From Bacteroidales bacterium (GTDB lineage Bacteria > Bacteroidota > Bacteroidia > Bacteroidales > GWA2-32-17), in assembly GCA_013314715.1 (NCBI GenBank), contig JABUFC010000018.1, positions 1-57,195 on the forward strand: a stretch of DNA of 57,195 nt, given 5' to 3'. Under the pieces are notes generated by a model. It did not search any database. It was not told where the DNA came from and saw only the letters and a list, made by a program, of their open reading frames with translations. The position numbers and the translations under genes were made by a program. This document shows, piece after piece, positions 47,093 through 56,049 of the stretch. Each line of letters begins with the position of its first letter. Positions within the stretch are counted from its first letter, which is position 1.

Positions 47093-47603
47093 AACGCCAA
47101 GGTTTTAATGCCCACTCTTTAGCGTAAGCAACGCCAATTCGTGGAGTTGTTTTGTAATTCAATTTTATACCACTCTCTTCAAGCCACAAACCATTGTCGG
47201 GAATAAGTAATTTTGCATTGAGTGTTTTATCTATTTGAAGATATTTAGTAAGTCTTCCCGGTCCTGATATTTCTTGTGTTCCTCGTATCAAAATTGCTTG
47301 TGGGTGGTCTTTTTTTCCCGTTACAATATTAAGCATAAAATACATACCGTATATTAAGTAAATGTAAATATGTCCACCCTCTAAATACATAACTTCTGTT
47401 CTGGGTGTTCGTCCCTTGCTTGCATGACAGGCAAGATCTTCTTCACCATAATAAGCTTCGACTTCATTAATAACTAAACGGACAATGTTGCCTTCGTGTT
47501 TTCGCACTAAATACTTACCAAGCAACATGGGAGCTAATTGTAAGGCATCTGCCTTAAAAAAATCTAATGTTAATACTCTATTTTGTCTTCTTTGTCCTGC
47601 CAT
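47079..47603 (-). CDS. DNA-3-methyladenine glycosylase (AAG/Mpg family)
   Basis: The 174-residue protein carries the AAG signature: [33 protein letters not shown] with the catalytic Glu, [20 protein letters not shown] and [15 protein letters not shown]. It excises alkylated purines and hypoxanthine from DNA and starts base-excision repair. It is slightly short at the C-terminus (about 175 against 190-205 in many homologues) but ends in the family's usual [19 protein letters not shown]. It overlaps the purine-deaminase gene by 34 bases. Confidence 0.92.
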   Translation of the reverse strand: MAGQRRQNRVLTLDFFKADALQLAPMLLGKYLVRKHEGNIVRLVINEVEAYYGEEDLACHASKGRTPRTEVMYLEGGHIYIYLIYGMYFMLNIVTGKKDHPQAILIRGTQEISGPGRLTKYLQIDKTLNAKLLIPDNGLWLEESGIKLNYKTTPRIGVAYAKEWALKPWRYVAD

Positions 47604-48043
47604 TTTTTAAATGCTTCTAGTGCTTCTTCTCTCATCATTTGAATAAATGGCGTATGACGTTCTTTCATTGGGCGCTGAATTTCTTCGTAAATAAAAGCGT
47701 CGTCAAAGTCGATAGCTCTAGCATCATCTTTGGTATTGGCAAAATAAACTTTATCAAGATGTGCCCAATATATCGCTCCAAGGCACATAGGACAAGGCTC
47801 ACACGAAGTGTAAATTTCGCATCCCGATAAATCGAAAGTTCCTAATTCTTTAGCAGCCAGACGAATGGCATTAACTTCGGCATGAGCAGTTGGATCGTTA
47901 GTTAAAGTTACGCTATTAGCCGCTTTAGCAATAATTTTGCCATCTTTAACAATAACTGCACCAAAAGGACCTCCACCTTTATCAACATTTTCGGACGATA
48001 AGCGAATCGCTTCGCTCATAAATTCATTGTGTTTTTCGCACAT
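47570..48043 (-). CDS. Nucleoside/guanine deaminase (CDA-fold, GuaD-like)
   Basis: The 157-residue deaminase has the zinc motifs HAEVNAIRLA and EPCPMCLGAIYWA and the ends FMSEAIRLSSENVDKGGGPFGAVIVKDG and KDDARAIDFDDAFIYEE, matching the guanine deaminase group. It would convert guanine to xanthine. A tRNA-adenosine deaminase is the alternative but fits less well. The ATG at 48043 is chosen, since the upstream ATG lies in the promoter element. It is the first gene of the overlapping operon. Confidence 0.88.
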   Translation of the reverse strand: MCEKHNEFMSEAIRLSSENVDKGGGPFGAVIVKDGKIIAKAANSVTLTNDPTAHAEVNAIRLAAKELGTFDLSGCEIYTSCEPCPMCLGAIYWAHLDKVYFANTKDDARAIDFDDAFIYEEIQRPMKERHTPFIQMMREEALEAFKKWQDKEDKIEY

Positions 48044-48056
48044 ATTCTTTTTTCTA

Positions 48057-48064
48057 CAAAAATA
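48057..48064 (-). promoter_or_regulatory. -7 promoter element of the deaminase operon
   Basis: TATTTTTG on the minus strand, 13 bases before the ATG at 48043. Confidence 0.6.
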
Positions 48065-48135
48065 CAATTTAATTTCGATAGTAATGACTTTAATTCATAA
48101 ACATCAATTAAAAATATTGAATTATTTGAGATTTT

Positions 48136-48166
48136 TCTGACTTTTCTCTTCTTTTGTTTACCTTTG
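48136..48166 (+). promoter_or_regulatory. Promoter of the CPBP-protease gene
   Basis: TCTG (48136-48139, near TTTG), 19 bases, then TACCTTTG (48159-48166), 22 bases before the ATG at 48189. Confidence 0.6.
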
Positions 48167-48188
48167 AGTAAATTTTACACATAGATGA

Positions 48189-49118
48189 ATGGATAAGGAG
48201 CTGCCTTTTTTAGTTTTTATTCGACAAACTATAGCAGAGCATTACAAAAATGGATATTTTTTTGTGTTGCTTGGTTTCCTATCGTTGACCATTTTTTTCA
48301 ATTTTTATTTTCGGCTCGAAAAATCGTTGATGTATCCACTTGCAAGTCATGTTTCCGGTATTTTTATTTATATTTTATTTTATGGTTTTGCTTACTTTTC
48401 GATGTTGTTACTTGTTCTTAAGAATAAAAAAGCATTATGGAAATCGAAGCGTTTATGGTTTTTGAGTTTAGGTGTTATCGTTTCGCTGTCGGTTTCGGCG
48501 ACCTATTTTTACATAACACCTATCATTCACAGTGTAGAAAACCCAGAGCATCGTTATTTGGTACGCAAAATTCTGGTTAATAGCAGGAATATTTTTTTTG
48601 TTGCTTTTCCTGCTTTGCTTTTATGGAGATATATTAAAGACAAAGAGGATGCTTTTTTTTGGTTTTCGTTTAAAAAAATAAAATTAATTCATTACGTACT
48701 ATTTCTATTGCCGGTGGTTTTCTTAGCTTATTTAGCCTCCTTTTCCGATTCATTTTTAGTTACCTACCCTACATTTAAAACGCATCTTGCATCTAACATG
48801 TTAGGTATTGACAAATGTATATGGAAGTGGATTTACGAAGGGTTATATGCTTTTGATTTTGTTTGGGTTGAATTTTTATTTAGAGGGCTATTAGTGATAG
48901 GTCTTTTTCAGGTTTTAGGAAGAGATGCGGTTATTCCTATGGTGAGCATGTATTGTTTTCTGCATTTTGGCAAGCCATTAGGCGAAGCTATTAGTAGTAT
49001 ATTGGGCGGATATTTTTTAGGACTATTGGCTATTTACTCGCGATCTATTGTTGGCGGATGTTTTTTACATATAGGTGTTGCACTTTCGATGGACATTTTT
49101 GCAACTTTAAGATTATAA
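48189..49118 (+). CDS. CPBP-family (CAAX-type) intramembrane protease
   Basis: The 309-residue protein has about seven or eight membrane helices and the CPBP C-terminal core: VEFLFRGLL, CFLHFGKPLGEA and CFLHIGVALSMD. In Rce1-type enzymes the first motif is EExxxR; here the first Glu position is Val and the second Glu and Arg are kept (VEFLFR). The family cleaves peptides or modifies membrane-embedded substrates; the target is unknown. A promoter precedes it and it is alone as a transcription unit. Confidence 0.8.
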   Translation: MDKELPFLVFIRQTIAEHYKNGYFFVLLGFLSLTIFFNFYFRLEKSLMYPLASHVSGIFIYILFYGFAYFSMLLLVLKNKKALWKSKRLWFLSLGVIVSLSVSATYFYITPIIHSVENPEHRYLVRKILVNSRNIFFVAFPALLLWRYIKDKEDAFFWFSFKKIKLIHYVLFLLPVVFLAYLASFSDSFLVTYPTFKTHLASNMLGIDKCIWKWIYEGLYAFDFVWVEFLFRGLLVIGLFQVLGRDAVIPMVSMYCFLHFGKPLGEAISSILGGYFLGLLAIYSRSIVGGCFLHIGVALSMDIFATLRL

Positions 49119-49184
49119 TCTAGATTAAATCATTATGTAATTTACTTTTATCAATTTGTTATATGTAATAACTTATAAAATACA

Positions 49185-49193
49185 TATCTTAGC
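49185..49193 (+). promoter_or_regulatory. -7-like element of TTAGC type
   Basis: TATCTTAGC lies 15 bases before the ATG at 49209. No TTTG is found at the -33 distance. Confidence 0.4.
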
Positions 49194-49208
49194 ACAATTT
49201 ATTTTTTT

Positions 49209-51605
49209 ATGAAGTTCGGATTATTACTTTTTATTTTACACTGGTGGCTATTTACTTTTGCTCAGCAATTAAATGTCCAGATTTTGGTCAAAGACCAAAA
49301 AAAAGAATTGCTTTACGGAGCTCATGTTCAACTAACTTCAATCAATACGGGCAAAACATTGAATGGCATTACCAACGAGCAAGGCAAGGCTGTTATCGAA
49401 AACGTGAATGAAGACTTATATCGCTTAAAAATAAGTTATGTGGGTTATAAAACCTTAGAGACAACTGTAAAAGTGAATGCTCAGGCACGTTATTTTGAAT
49501 ATAAATTGCAATCGGATGCCATTTCGTTAAACGAAGTAACCGTATCAGCTCCTAAACCCATCATTAAGCAAGAAGAAGACAAAACTATCATCGACCCTGA
49601 GCCGGTCGCAAATACGAGTACCAATACCATGGAAGTGATTGAGAGCACACCCGGTTTATATGTCGATCAGGATGGCGGAGTGTTTATTTCGGGAACCACG
49701 CCGGCTGCTATTTACATCAATGGGCGTGAGCAAAAGCTAAGCAGCCAAGACATTGCTACTATTTTGCGAAGTTTACCTCCCAATAGTGTAGAAAGAATTG
49801 AGGTGATGCGAGCTCCATCAACAAAATACGATGCAGCTACATCGGGTGGCATTATCAATATTATTTTAAAGAAAGGAGTTCGCATTGGTCGTTTTGGCTC
49901 ATTCAATATAGGAGCTAACCAAGGAAATATGGGAAACCGATTTGCGGGTTTTACCTTCAACAATAGCTTAGACAAAACCAATTTATACCTGAACTTTAAT
50001 TATAACTACGATGGTCGTTTAGACGAACTAAATATTAACCGTGTTTTAAAAAACGATACTTTGTTAAGTCAATCGACATTAACCAAGAACGCTGCACACC
50101 AGTTTTATTTGGGTTACGGTGTGAATTATGAAACCGCCGATAGTTTAAGCTTTTCGTACGATGGCAGAATCAATGCAGGTTTAAGAAACCTTATTGCCGA
50201 AAACAAAAATTCAATTGAAAATCAATATGACTTTTTATTATCCGATAGCAGAAATAATACCGAAACAGAATCGAGCTTTTTTAATTTGCAGCAAGATTTT
50301 GGAATGATTAAGAAATACGACACATTAGGTTCGCAATGGGAGAATAAATTGAGTTATAGTTTAAATTTAAGTCCTGCTCAGCAAAACTTTTATATTCATT
50401 ACTTTTACCCTCTGGTTTTTGATGGAGAAGGTAGAGCCAATAATACACAAAACAGGCATTTTATCGTTGCTCAATCAGATTTAACATACACTTTACCTTT
50501 TAAAATAAAAATGGAAACCGGACTTAAAGGGTCTTTTCAAAATTTAACCAGCCAATCGAACTATTTTAATTTGACGAATGGAGAAGAGATAAAAGATACC
50601 ATACGTACAAAAGCATTTATCTACAATGAATTGATCAATGCTGCTTATTTGCAAGGCTCCAAAACATTATGGGCTGGCATTATTTTAAAAGCCGGTATTA
50701 GGGCAGAGCACACCTATATGCATGGTAAACAAACTATTCCAACAGATACTTCGTTTACTCAAAACCGAATAGATTTTTTTCCTTACATATATTTAAGCCG
50801 ACGAATCATAAAAATGATGGGCATAGAGCTCTTTTCCTATGTTATTTATCGTAAAACCATTACGCGTCCCAATTATCAAGATTTGAGTCCGGCTATTCGT
50901 TATATCGACGAGTTTACATACGAAACCGGAAATCCCTTATTGAAACCACAATATACCGATAACATTGAATGGAATATTAGCTACAACGATATGCCGATTT
51001 TTGCTTTTGGTAAAAATTATACACGAAATATTTTTTCGTCGGTTGTTTATCAAGACACTGCTCATCCACAAATTGTTATTCGCACATTAGATAATTTAGG
51101 TTCTAACGAACAGACTTACTTCAGAGGAATGGCTGGTATTCCTCCGGGTGGAGTTTATTTTTTCGGCATAGGGGCTCAATATAATTACGATGTTTACGAT
51201 GGATCATATCAAAATCAGCCTTTTCATTACCAAAGAGGCAGTTGGCGTTTTTTTACGTTTCATCAATTGAAGCTTACAAAAGAAACAAAATTGACAGTAA
51301 GTGGTTTTATGATGACCAGCGGCATGTGGAATTTTTATGAATTAAAAAACTTCGGACAAATAAATATTGGATTGAGTCAAAACTTTTTTAATCGTAAACT
51401 AACAGTAACTATCAACATGCGCGATGTTTTACATACCAACGTCAATAAATTTACCTTCAATGTTGGTGGAATATACAGCTATGGCGACCGTTACACCGAT
51501 AATCAGCGTATTGGCATTAACATACGATATAATTTTGGCATTAAAACAAAAGAAGAGCGTAAGGCAATGCTAAAAATGAATGAAGAAGAAAGTTCTGAAA
51601 ATTAA
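49209..51605 (+). CDS. TonB-dependent-receptor-like outer-membrane barrel
   Basis: The 798-residue protein has a signal peptide (MKFGLLLFILHWWLFTFAQQ) and a carboxypeptidase-regulatory-like domain (LLYGAHVQLTSINTGKTLNG, about residues 30-115). A plug region with IESTPGLYVDQDGGVFISG and VERIEVMRAPSTKYDAATSG and a long barrel follow. This fits the group of receptor-like proteins with an outer-membrane-barrel-3 end found in many Bacteroidota. The chain ends in a charged tail (EERKAMLKMNEEESSEN) rather than a C-terminal aromatic residue. The ligand is unknown and no partner gene is adjacent. Confidence 0.88.
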   Translation: MKFGLLLFILHWWLFTFAQQLNVQILVKDQKKELLYGAHVQLTSINTGKTLNGITNEQGKAVIENVNEDLYRLKISYVGYKTLETTVKVNAQARYFEYKLQSDAISLNEVTVSAPKPIIKQEEDKTIIDPEPVANTSTNTMEVIESTPGLYVDQDGGVFISGTTPAAIYINGREQKLSSQDIATILRSLPPNSVERIEVMRAPSTKYDAATSGGIINIILKKGVRIGRFGSFNIGANQGNMGNRFAGFTFNNSLDKTNLYLNFNYNYDGRLDELNINRVLKNDTLLSQSTLTKNAAHQFYLGYGVNYETADSLSFSYDGRINAGLRNLIAENKNSIENQYDFLLSDSRNNTETESSFFNLQQDFGMIKKYDTLGSQWENKLSYSLNLSPAQQNFYIHYFYPLVFDGEGRANNTQNRHFIVAQSDLTYTLPFKIKMETGLKGSFQNLTSQSNYFNLTNGEEIKDTIRTKAFIYNELINAAYLQGSKTLWAGIILKAGIRAEHTYMHGKQTIPTDTSFTQNRIDFFPYIYLSRRIIKMMGIELFSYVIYRKTITRPNYQDLSPAIRYIDEFTYETGNPLLKPQYTDNIEWNISYNDMPIFAFGKNYTRNIFSSVVYQDTAHPQIVIRTLDNLGSNEQTYFRGMAGIPPGGVYFFGIGAQYNYDVYDGSYQNQPFHYQRGSWRFFTFHQLKLTKETKLTVSGFMMTSGMWNFYELKNFGQINIGLSQNFFNRKLTVTINMRDVLHTNVNKFTFNVGGIYSYGDRYTDNQRIGINIRYNFGIKTKEERKAMLKMNEEESSEN

Positions 51606-51732
51606 ATTTGTATTTTTTTTTAAAACATTTCTATCAATTATTTCTTCAATCTTAAAAAATCAATAAATAAAAGCTACTTTGTTTTATAGTTATCATAAAA
51701 TTTACCTTAAATACTATTTTAAAATTATTTTG

Positions 51733-51740
51733 TACTTTTG
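51733..51740 (+). promoter_or_regulatory. -7 promoter element of the DUF5362-like gene
   Basis: TACTTTTG, 28 bases before the ATG at 51769. Confidence 0.55.
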
Positions 51741-51768
51741 TTGAATCTTAAATCAAAATTTTTTAATT

Positions 51769-52218
51769 ATGGAAGAAAATTCAATGGTTTTAAACAAGGA
51801 AATAAAATCGAACCTTTTGTCTATTTCAAAATGGTTAAAGTTTTTTTCAATTTTAGGACTTGTAGTTATAGGCATGATGTTTATTTCATCGATTTTTTTG
51901 CTTATAACACAAAAAGTTCTAAACCCCATATTTGAAAATTATGAATATAATAGCAATTATTTTATGCCCAATATTTTTATTTTTATGTCTATTTTTTATC
52001 TTTTTCTTTCTATTATTTATTTATTTCCAATAATATATTTATTAAAAGCTTCAATAAAATTAGAAAAAGGGCTCAAAGAGAACCAACAAGAAACAGTATC
52101 GAACGGAATTTATAATTTAAAGCTTCATTTTAAATATATGGGGATACTCACTATTGTTTTAATATCTCTTTATCTATTATTTATATTAGGAATTATATTA
52201 CTTGTTTCTTTCCAATAA
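51769..52218 (+). CDS. Small membrane protein, DUF5362-like
   Basis: The 149-residue protein has four hydrophobic helices (residues about 24-47, 70-92, 95-105 and 120-147). The N-terminal part reads LLSISKWLKFFSILGLVVIG, and the middle AIKLEKGLKENQQETVSNGIYNLK is typical of the DUF5362 group in Bacteroidota. Its function is unknown. It is convergent with trmD 10 bases away. Confidence 0.65.
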   Translation: MEENSMVLNKEIKSNLLSISKWLKFFSILGLVVIGMMFISSIFLLITQKVLNPIFENYEYNSNYFMPNIFIFMSIFYLFLSIIYLFPIIYLLKASIKLEKGLKENQQETVSNGIYNLKLHFKYMGILTIVLISLYLLFILGIILLVSFQ

Positions 52219-52228
52219 TATAAATTTA

Positions 52229-52930
52229 TTACTGGTCTTCCTTTTCGGTTTCCTTCAATAATTCAGGTCTGAGGCGTTTTGTACGTTCTATCGCTTGTTC
52301 AAACTTCCATTTATCAATTTCTTTTTCGTTGCCCGAAAGCAAGACTTCGGGCACACGCCAACCGTTAAATTCGGCTGGTCTGGTATAAACCGGAGGAGCC
52401 AATAAGTTATCTTGAAACGAATCTGAGAGCGCCGACATTTCATCGCCAATGGCTCCGGGCAAAAGCCGCACTATGCTATCGACCATCACCGCTGCTGCCA
52501 GTTCGCCACCAGTTAGCACATAATTGCCAACACTAATTTCGCGTGTAATTAAATGCTCGCGTACACGATGATCGATACCTTTGTAATGACCACAAAGAAT
52601 AAGAATATTTTTCTTTAGTGAAAGTTCATTAGCCAACTTCTGATTGAAAAGCTCACCATCGGGCGAAGTGTAAATAATTTCATCGTACTCGCATTGCTTT
52701 TTTAAATGCTCAATAGCGTTAAATATAGGCTCTACCATAAGCACCATTCCACCCTTGCCGCTATAAGGATAATCGTCCACCTGACGATGCTTATACGGAC
52801 TAAAATCGCGTAAATTGTGAACGTTAATCTCCACTAATTTTTTTTCTTTTGCCCGTTTAACGATAGAATGGTTCAGCGGACTTTCAAGCAACTCTGGCAA
52901 TACAGTGATAATATCGAAACGAAGACTCAT
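52229..52930 (-). CDS. trmD: tRNA (guanine37-N1)-methyltransferase
   Basis: The 233-residue SPOUT enzyme has the TrmD hallmarks [43 protein letters not shown], the knot segment [15 protein letters not shown], and [24 protein letters not shown]. It methylates G37 of tRNAs that read CNN and some other codons. Length is normal. It is not clustered with rimM or rplS here. Confidence 0.96.
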   Translation of the reverse strand: MSLRFDIITVLPELLESPLNHSIVKRAKEKKLVEINVHNLRDFSPYKHRQVDDYPYSGKGGMVLMVEPIFNAIEHLKKQCEYDEIIYTSPDGELFNQKLANELSLKKNILILCGHYKGIDHRVREHLITREISVGNYVLTGGELAAAVMVDSIVRLLPGAIGDEMSALSDSFQDNLLAPPVYTRPAEFNGWRVPEVLLSGNEKEIDKWKFEQAIERTKRLRPELLKETEKEDQ

Positions 52931-52945
52931 TTTTGAATTATAAAG

Positions 52946-53379
52946 TTAGAAGTTTGATTTATTGATTGATAAACTTTTTGATGATTTTGCAAAGATAGCA
53001 GTAAGCTCTGAAGATTCATTTATTAAAATTTATAATTCTTTAATCAGGTCCAAATCTTTAATAAAGTTAAGCCAGAAATTTGTTTCATGTGTAATTATTT
53101 TTTAATTTTTAAATTAAGGTTCTCGTCATTCTGACGAGATGAATTTATTCTCATGGCTATTTCATCTGTTTCTTCAAGTACAATTTTAATTTTATTGGTA
53201 AAGTCTGCTCTTGATTTAGCTCTCGTACATGCACTAAAGTTAGCAGCAACTGAAGAAGCTGACCGTAAATTTTGGTAAGAGATAACTTCAGAAGCTTTTG
53301 TTTTAGGTAATAATTCAATAAGCTTGAAAACTTTTATTGCAAAATCTTTAGTCCTTAAAGTTAAATCTCTTTTTTCCAT
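52946..53379 (-). pseudogene. Four-helix-bundle (IVP-like) protein gene broken by an insertion
   Basis: Residues 1-73 (MEKRDLTLRTKDFAIKVFKL ... KIKIVLEETDE) match the four-helix-bundle family named for 23S rRNA intervening sequences. The frame then runs into foreign sequence and stops at 53095 after 94 residues. Downstream, 53083-52946 on the same strand reads TNFWLNFIKDLDLIKEL, one stop, then ILINESSELTAIFAKSSKSL, which is the missing second half. Joining the halves by removing 77 bases (53084-53160) gives 118 codons, the normal family length, with one internal TAA at codon 91. The gene is therefore decayed. The remaining 94-residue ORF is unlikely to be functional. Confidence 0.82.
53084..53160. 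other. 77-base insertion inside the IVP-like gene
   Basis: Bounded by the direct repeat TTCAT (53084-53088 and 53161-53165), as if by a target duplication. It contains the perfect palindromic stem CTCGTC ATTCT GACGAG, is A+T-rich elsewhere, and has no ORF or obvious transposase ends. Confidence 0.6.
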
Positions 53380-53441
53380 GATTATCTAACTTGTTTATCT
53401 TTATTAAATTCTGACTTTCAACTTCTCACTTCAAACTTTGA

Positions 53442-55583
53442 TTATTTTATTACTTCCATTTCTTTTATGAGTCTTTCATTTTCTGCGTACTTATCGATAA
53501 TAAACAAAACATAACGTATATCGAGTACTACATTGCGGCAACGTTGTGGATCGTATTGAATATCGCTCATTGTGCTTTCCCATGTTCGGTCGAAGTTAAC
53601 ACCAATTAACTCACCATTGGCATTTAACACAGGACTTCCGCTATTACCACCTGTTGTATGATTATTGGCAATAAAGCAGGTATGCATAACTCCCTTTTCG
53701 GCATAAGCCCCAAAATCTTTGTTTTTCCAAAGTGTTTTTAATTTAGTAGGAATGGCATAATCATAAATCGTAGAATCTTCTTTTTCCATCACACCATCAA
53801 GGGTTGTAAACCAATCGTATCGGATGCCATCTTGAGGTTCGTACGAGGCTATGTTTCCATACGACAATCGAAGGGTTAAATTAGCATCGGGATAGAAATT
53901 TTTATCGGTCAACATTTCTTTCTGTGCTTTTATAAATATGCGATTTAAGCTATCTATTTTTATATTGAGCTTAGAACTTAATGGTTCTATCTGACTTTGA
54001 TATAACAAAGCGGTTTCATTCCATATCTTAAAAAACACCTCGTTTGCCAACATTTTTTTAACTTTATTGGGCGAAAAAGTTTTCAATATTTCTATTTTTT
54101 TTATATCGGTCAAAAACGATTGTTTATAGATGTTTTCAGCACATTTATCCCAGTTGTTTTTATATTTTTTCTTTAAATACAAAAGTGTTTTAGGTGTATA
54201 TTTTGCATCTACATTTTGCATAAACTCACCTATAAGTCTGGCAAATATTTTTTTATCAATCACCATGTTAAAATTCTTAAAAAATCCTTCTGCCGATGAA
54301 TAAAATTGGTTAAGGTTTGTTTTTATTTCGTCTTCGTTTGCCGCCGACACTATTTTTTTCAGATTCTTGGCAAAACTAATCATCTCGACTCCCATCAATC
54401 CTTCAAAATAATAAGTTTCGACAAAGCTCAATGGGCTTAATTTTTCGTAAGTATTTTTGTATTCTTTAATTATGTTTCCATATTGCAACGAACGCTCATA
54501 TTCGATATTCGCCCAATTATCAAATTCAACTTCAAAAGCTCGTTTGTGTTCTATAGTGCGAAGTCTTTTTAATCCATTATTTTCGCCAATCCACTTTTTC
54601 CATGCATTGGCTATACCTGCTTGCTTATTGGCATATTGAATACGAATAAATCGGTTGGTATCCATAGCTGCCTTAATTACCTGTAAACGCAAATCGCGTA
54701 ATCTGATTTGGTGAGGATTTTCAACATTTTGTATCATTTCCACAGCATACGAAGGTATATATTCTTGTGTAGTTCCGGGAAATCCGAATACCATTGTAAA
54801 ATCACCTTCTTTTACACCTGCAATATTAATTTTAAAATGCTTTTTGGGTTTGTAAGGCACATTATCGGGTGAATAATCTGCCGGTTCGTTATCTTTATTA
54901 GCATATACACGAAAAACAGAAAAATCGCCAGTGTGTCGAGGCCACATCCAGTTGTCGGTATCGCCACCAAATTTCCCTACCGACGAGGGTGGAGCACCCA
55001 CTAAACGCACATCACGAAATACTTGATAAACAAACATAAAATACTGATTGCCATAATAAAAAGGCTTAACTTCGACGCTATATTTTTTATTCTCCGCATG
55101 TTTGTTTTTTAACTCCTCTATAGCCTTAGCAATTATAGAACCACGTTGCATTTCAGTTGCATGGTCAGGAATATTTTTAAGTACGTAATCGGTAACATCT
55201 TCCATTCGCACCAAAATGGAAACGGTCAAACCCTGATTAGGCAATTCGTCTTTAAGCTCTTTTGCCCAAAAGCCATCGGTTAGGTAATCGTGCTCAAGCG
55301 TGCTGTGACGCTGTATTGAACCATATCCGCAATGATGATTCGTAATTAACAAGCCATGTTCAGATACAAATTCACCGGTGCACCCTCGACCAAACAAAAC
55401 TACAGCATCTTTCATACTTGCTTTATTGATACTGTATATATCTTCGGGAGATAATTTAAAGCCCTTTTTCTTCATTGCTTCGTAAGTCTGATTCCCTAAA
55501 AGCATCGGAATCCACATTCCTTCATCGGCAAGTGTTTTAAGAAAAACAGTTAATGCCATGCCGAATAATAAAAAATACTTCAT
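53442..55583 (-). CDS. S46-family dipeptidyl peptidase, DPP11-like
   Basis: The 713-residue protein has a signal peptide (MKYFLLFGMALTVFLKTLA) and the S46 trypsin-like halves: TNHHCGYGS (His84 or neighbour), GGDTDNWMWPRHTGDFSVFR (metal/Asp side) and GGNSGSPV (Ser648). The residue 18 after the serine is Arg666 in NFDRTWES. In P. gingivalis enzymes Arg at this place (Arg673) marks DPP11 (cuts after Asp or Glu), whereas Gly marks DPP7. It would remove dipeptides from the N-terminus of peptides in the periplasm. Length is the family norm. A complete promoter precedes it. Confidence 0.92.
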   Translation of the reverse strand: MKYFLLFGMALTVFLKTLADEGMWIPMLLGNQTYEAMKKKGFKLSPEDIYSINKASMKDAVVLFGRGCTGEFVSEHGLLITNHHCGYGSIQRHSTLEHDYLTDGFWAKELKDELPNQGLTVSILVRMEDVTDYVLKNIPDHATEMQRGSIIAKAIEELKNKHAENKKYSVEVKPFYYGNQYFMFVYQVFRDVRLVGAPPSSVGKFGGDTDNWMWPRHTGDFSVFRVYANKDNEPADYSPDNVPYKPKKHFKINIAGVKEGDFTMVFGFPGTTQEYIPSYAVEMIQNVENPHQIRLRDLRLQVIKAAMDTNRFIRIQYANKQAGIANAWKKWIGENNGLKRLRTIEHKRAFEVEFDNWANIEYERSLQYGNIIKEYKNTYEKLSPLSFVETYYFEGLMGVEMISFAKNLKKIVSAANEDEIKTNLNQFYSSAEGFFKNFNMVIDKKIFARLIGEFMQNVDAKYTPKTLLYLKKKYKNNWDKCAENIYKQSFLTDIKKIEILKTFSPNKVKKMLANEVFFKIWNETALLYQSQIEPLSSKLNIKIDSLNRIFIKAQKEMLTDKNFYPDANLTLRLSYGNIASYEPQDGIRYDWFTTLDGVMEKEDSTIYDYAIPTKLKTLWKNKDFGAYAEKGVMHTCFIANNHTTGGNSGSPVLNANGELIGVNFDRTWESTMSDIQYDPQRCRNVVLDIRYVLFIIDKYAENERLIKEMEVIK

Positions 55584-55605
55584 CTTTTTTTAATTTTATT
55601 ATCGA

Positions 55606-55636
55606 CAAAGTTAACGGAAAGGAGCGATTTTTCAAA
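55606..55636 (-). promoter_or_regulatory. Promoter of the S46 peptidase gene
   Basis: Minus strand TTTG (55633-55636), 19 bases, then TAACTTTG (55606-55613): full consensus, 22 bases before the ATG at 55583. Confidence 0.75.
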
Positions 55637-55649
55637 ACTCATTTTTGGA

Positions 55650-55885
55650 ACAAAAAAATAGAAATAATTAAAAAAGAAAGTATGGGTTCAATCAATATAC
55701 CCATTCTTTCTACAGATGATGATGCAGAAATTATTTGGAAAGCCGTAAAAGAAATTACAAGTAATCTATTAGAAAATTACTCAAAAAAAGGTATTTTACA
55801 ATTTATACCTTTTCATCGTTCTACTTATGATTGGAAAAATGAAATTTTAGAAGCGGGAACAGAGATGGAAGTTTATTATTATCAT
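55650..55885. repeat. Direct repeat copy 1 (truncated gene copy)
   Basis: About 236 bases nearly identical to 56475-56713, differing by a few substitutions and one 3-base gap. The similarity stops abruptly at both ends. Confidence 0.9.
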
Positions 55886-55981
55886 GAGACCTTTGCAAAA
55901 CTAAAAAACGTACTCGTTTATTGTGATAAAAATTTCAAATTTATTTTAATTATTTGTATTGTTTTTTATCTATTACATTAG
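55682..55981 (+). pseudogene. Truncated copy of the downstream unknown gene
   Basis: An open frame from ATG 55682 reads MGSINIPILSTDDDAEIIWK ... EMEVYYYH and then departs from its partner (ETFAKLKNVLVYCD..., ending at 55981). The partner at 56321-56848 has the same segment inside an intact 175-residue protein. The true 5' end is missing here: upstream bases belong to the S46 promoter. The C-terminal 48 residues of the partner (from SKDFYEQKF) are replaced. I read it as a partial duplication; whether anything is translated is unknown. Confidence 0.65.
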
Positions 55982-56049
55982 AATAATCTAAATGAAAAAA
56001 AAGCAATGTGTAACTCTCACGTCATGGCAAGCAAACGTATCCCCTAACT

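Noticed and set aside
55553-55681. Upstream extension of the truncated gene copy
   Set aside because: This part covers the start and promoter of the S46 gene on the other strand and has no counterpart in the intact copy.
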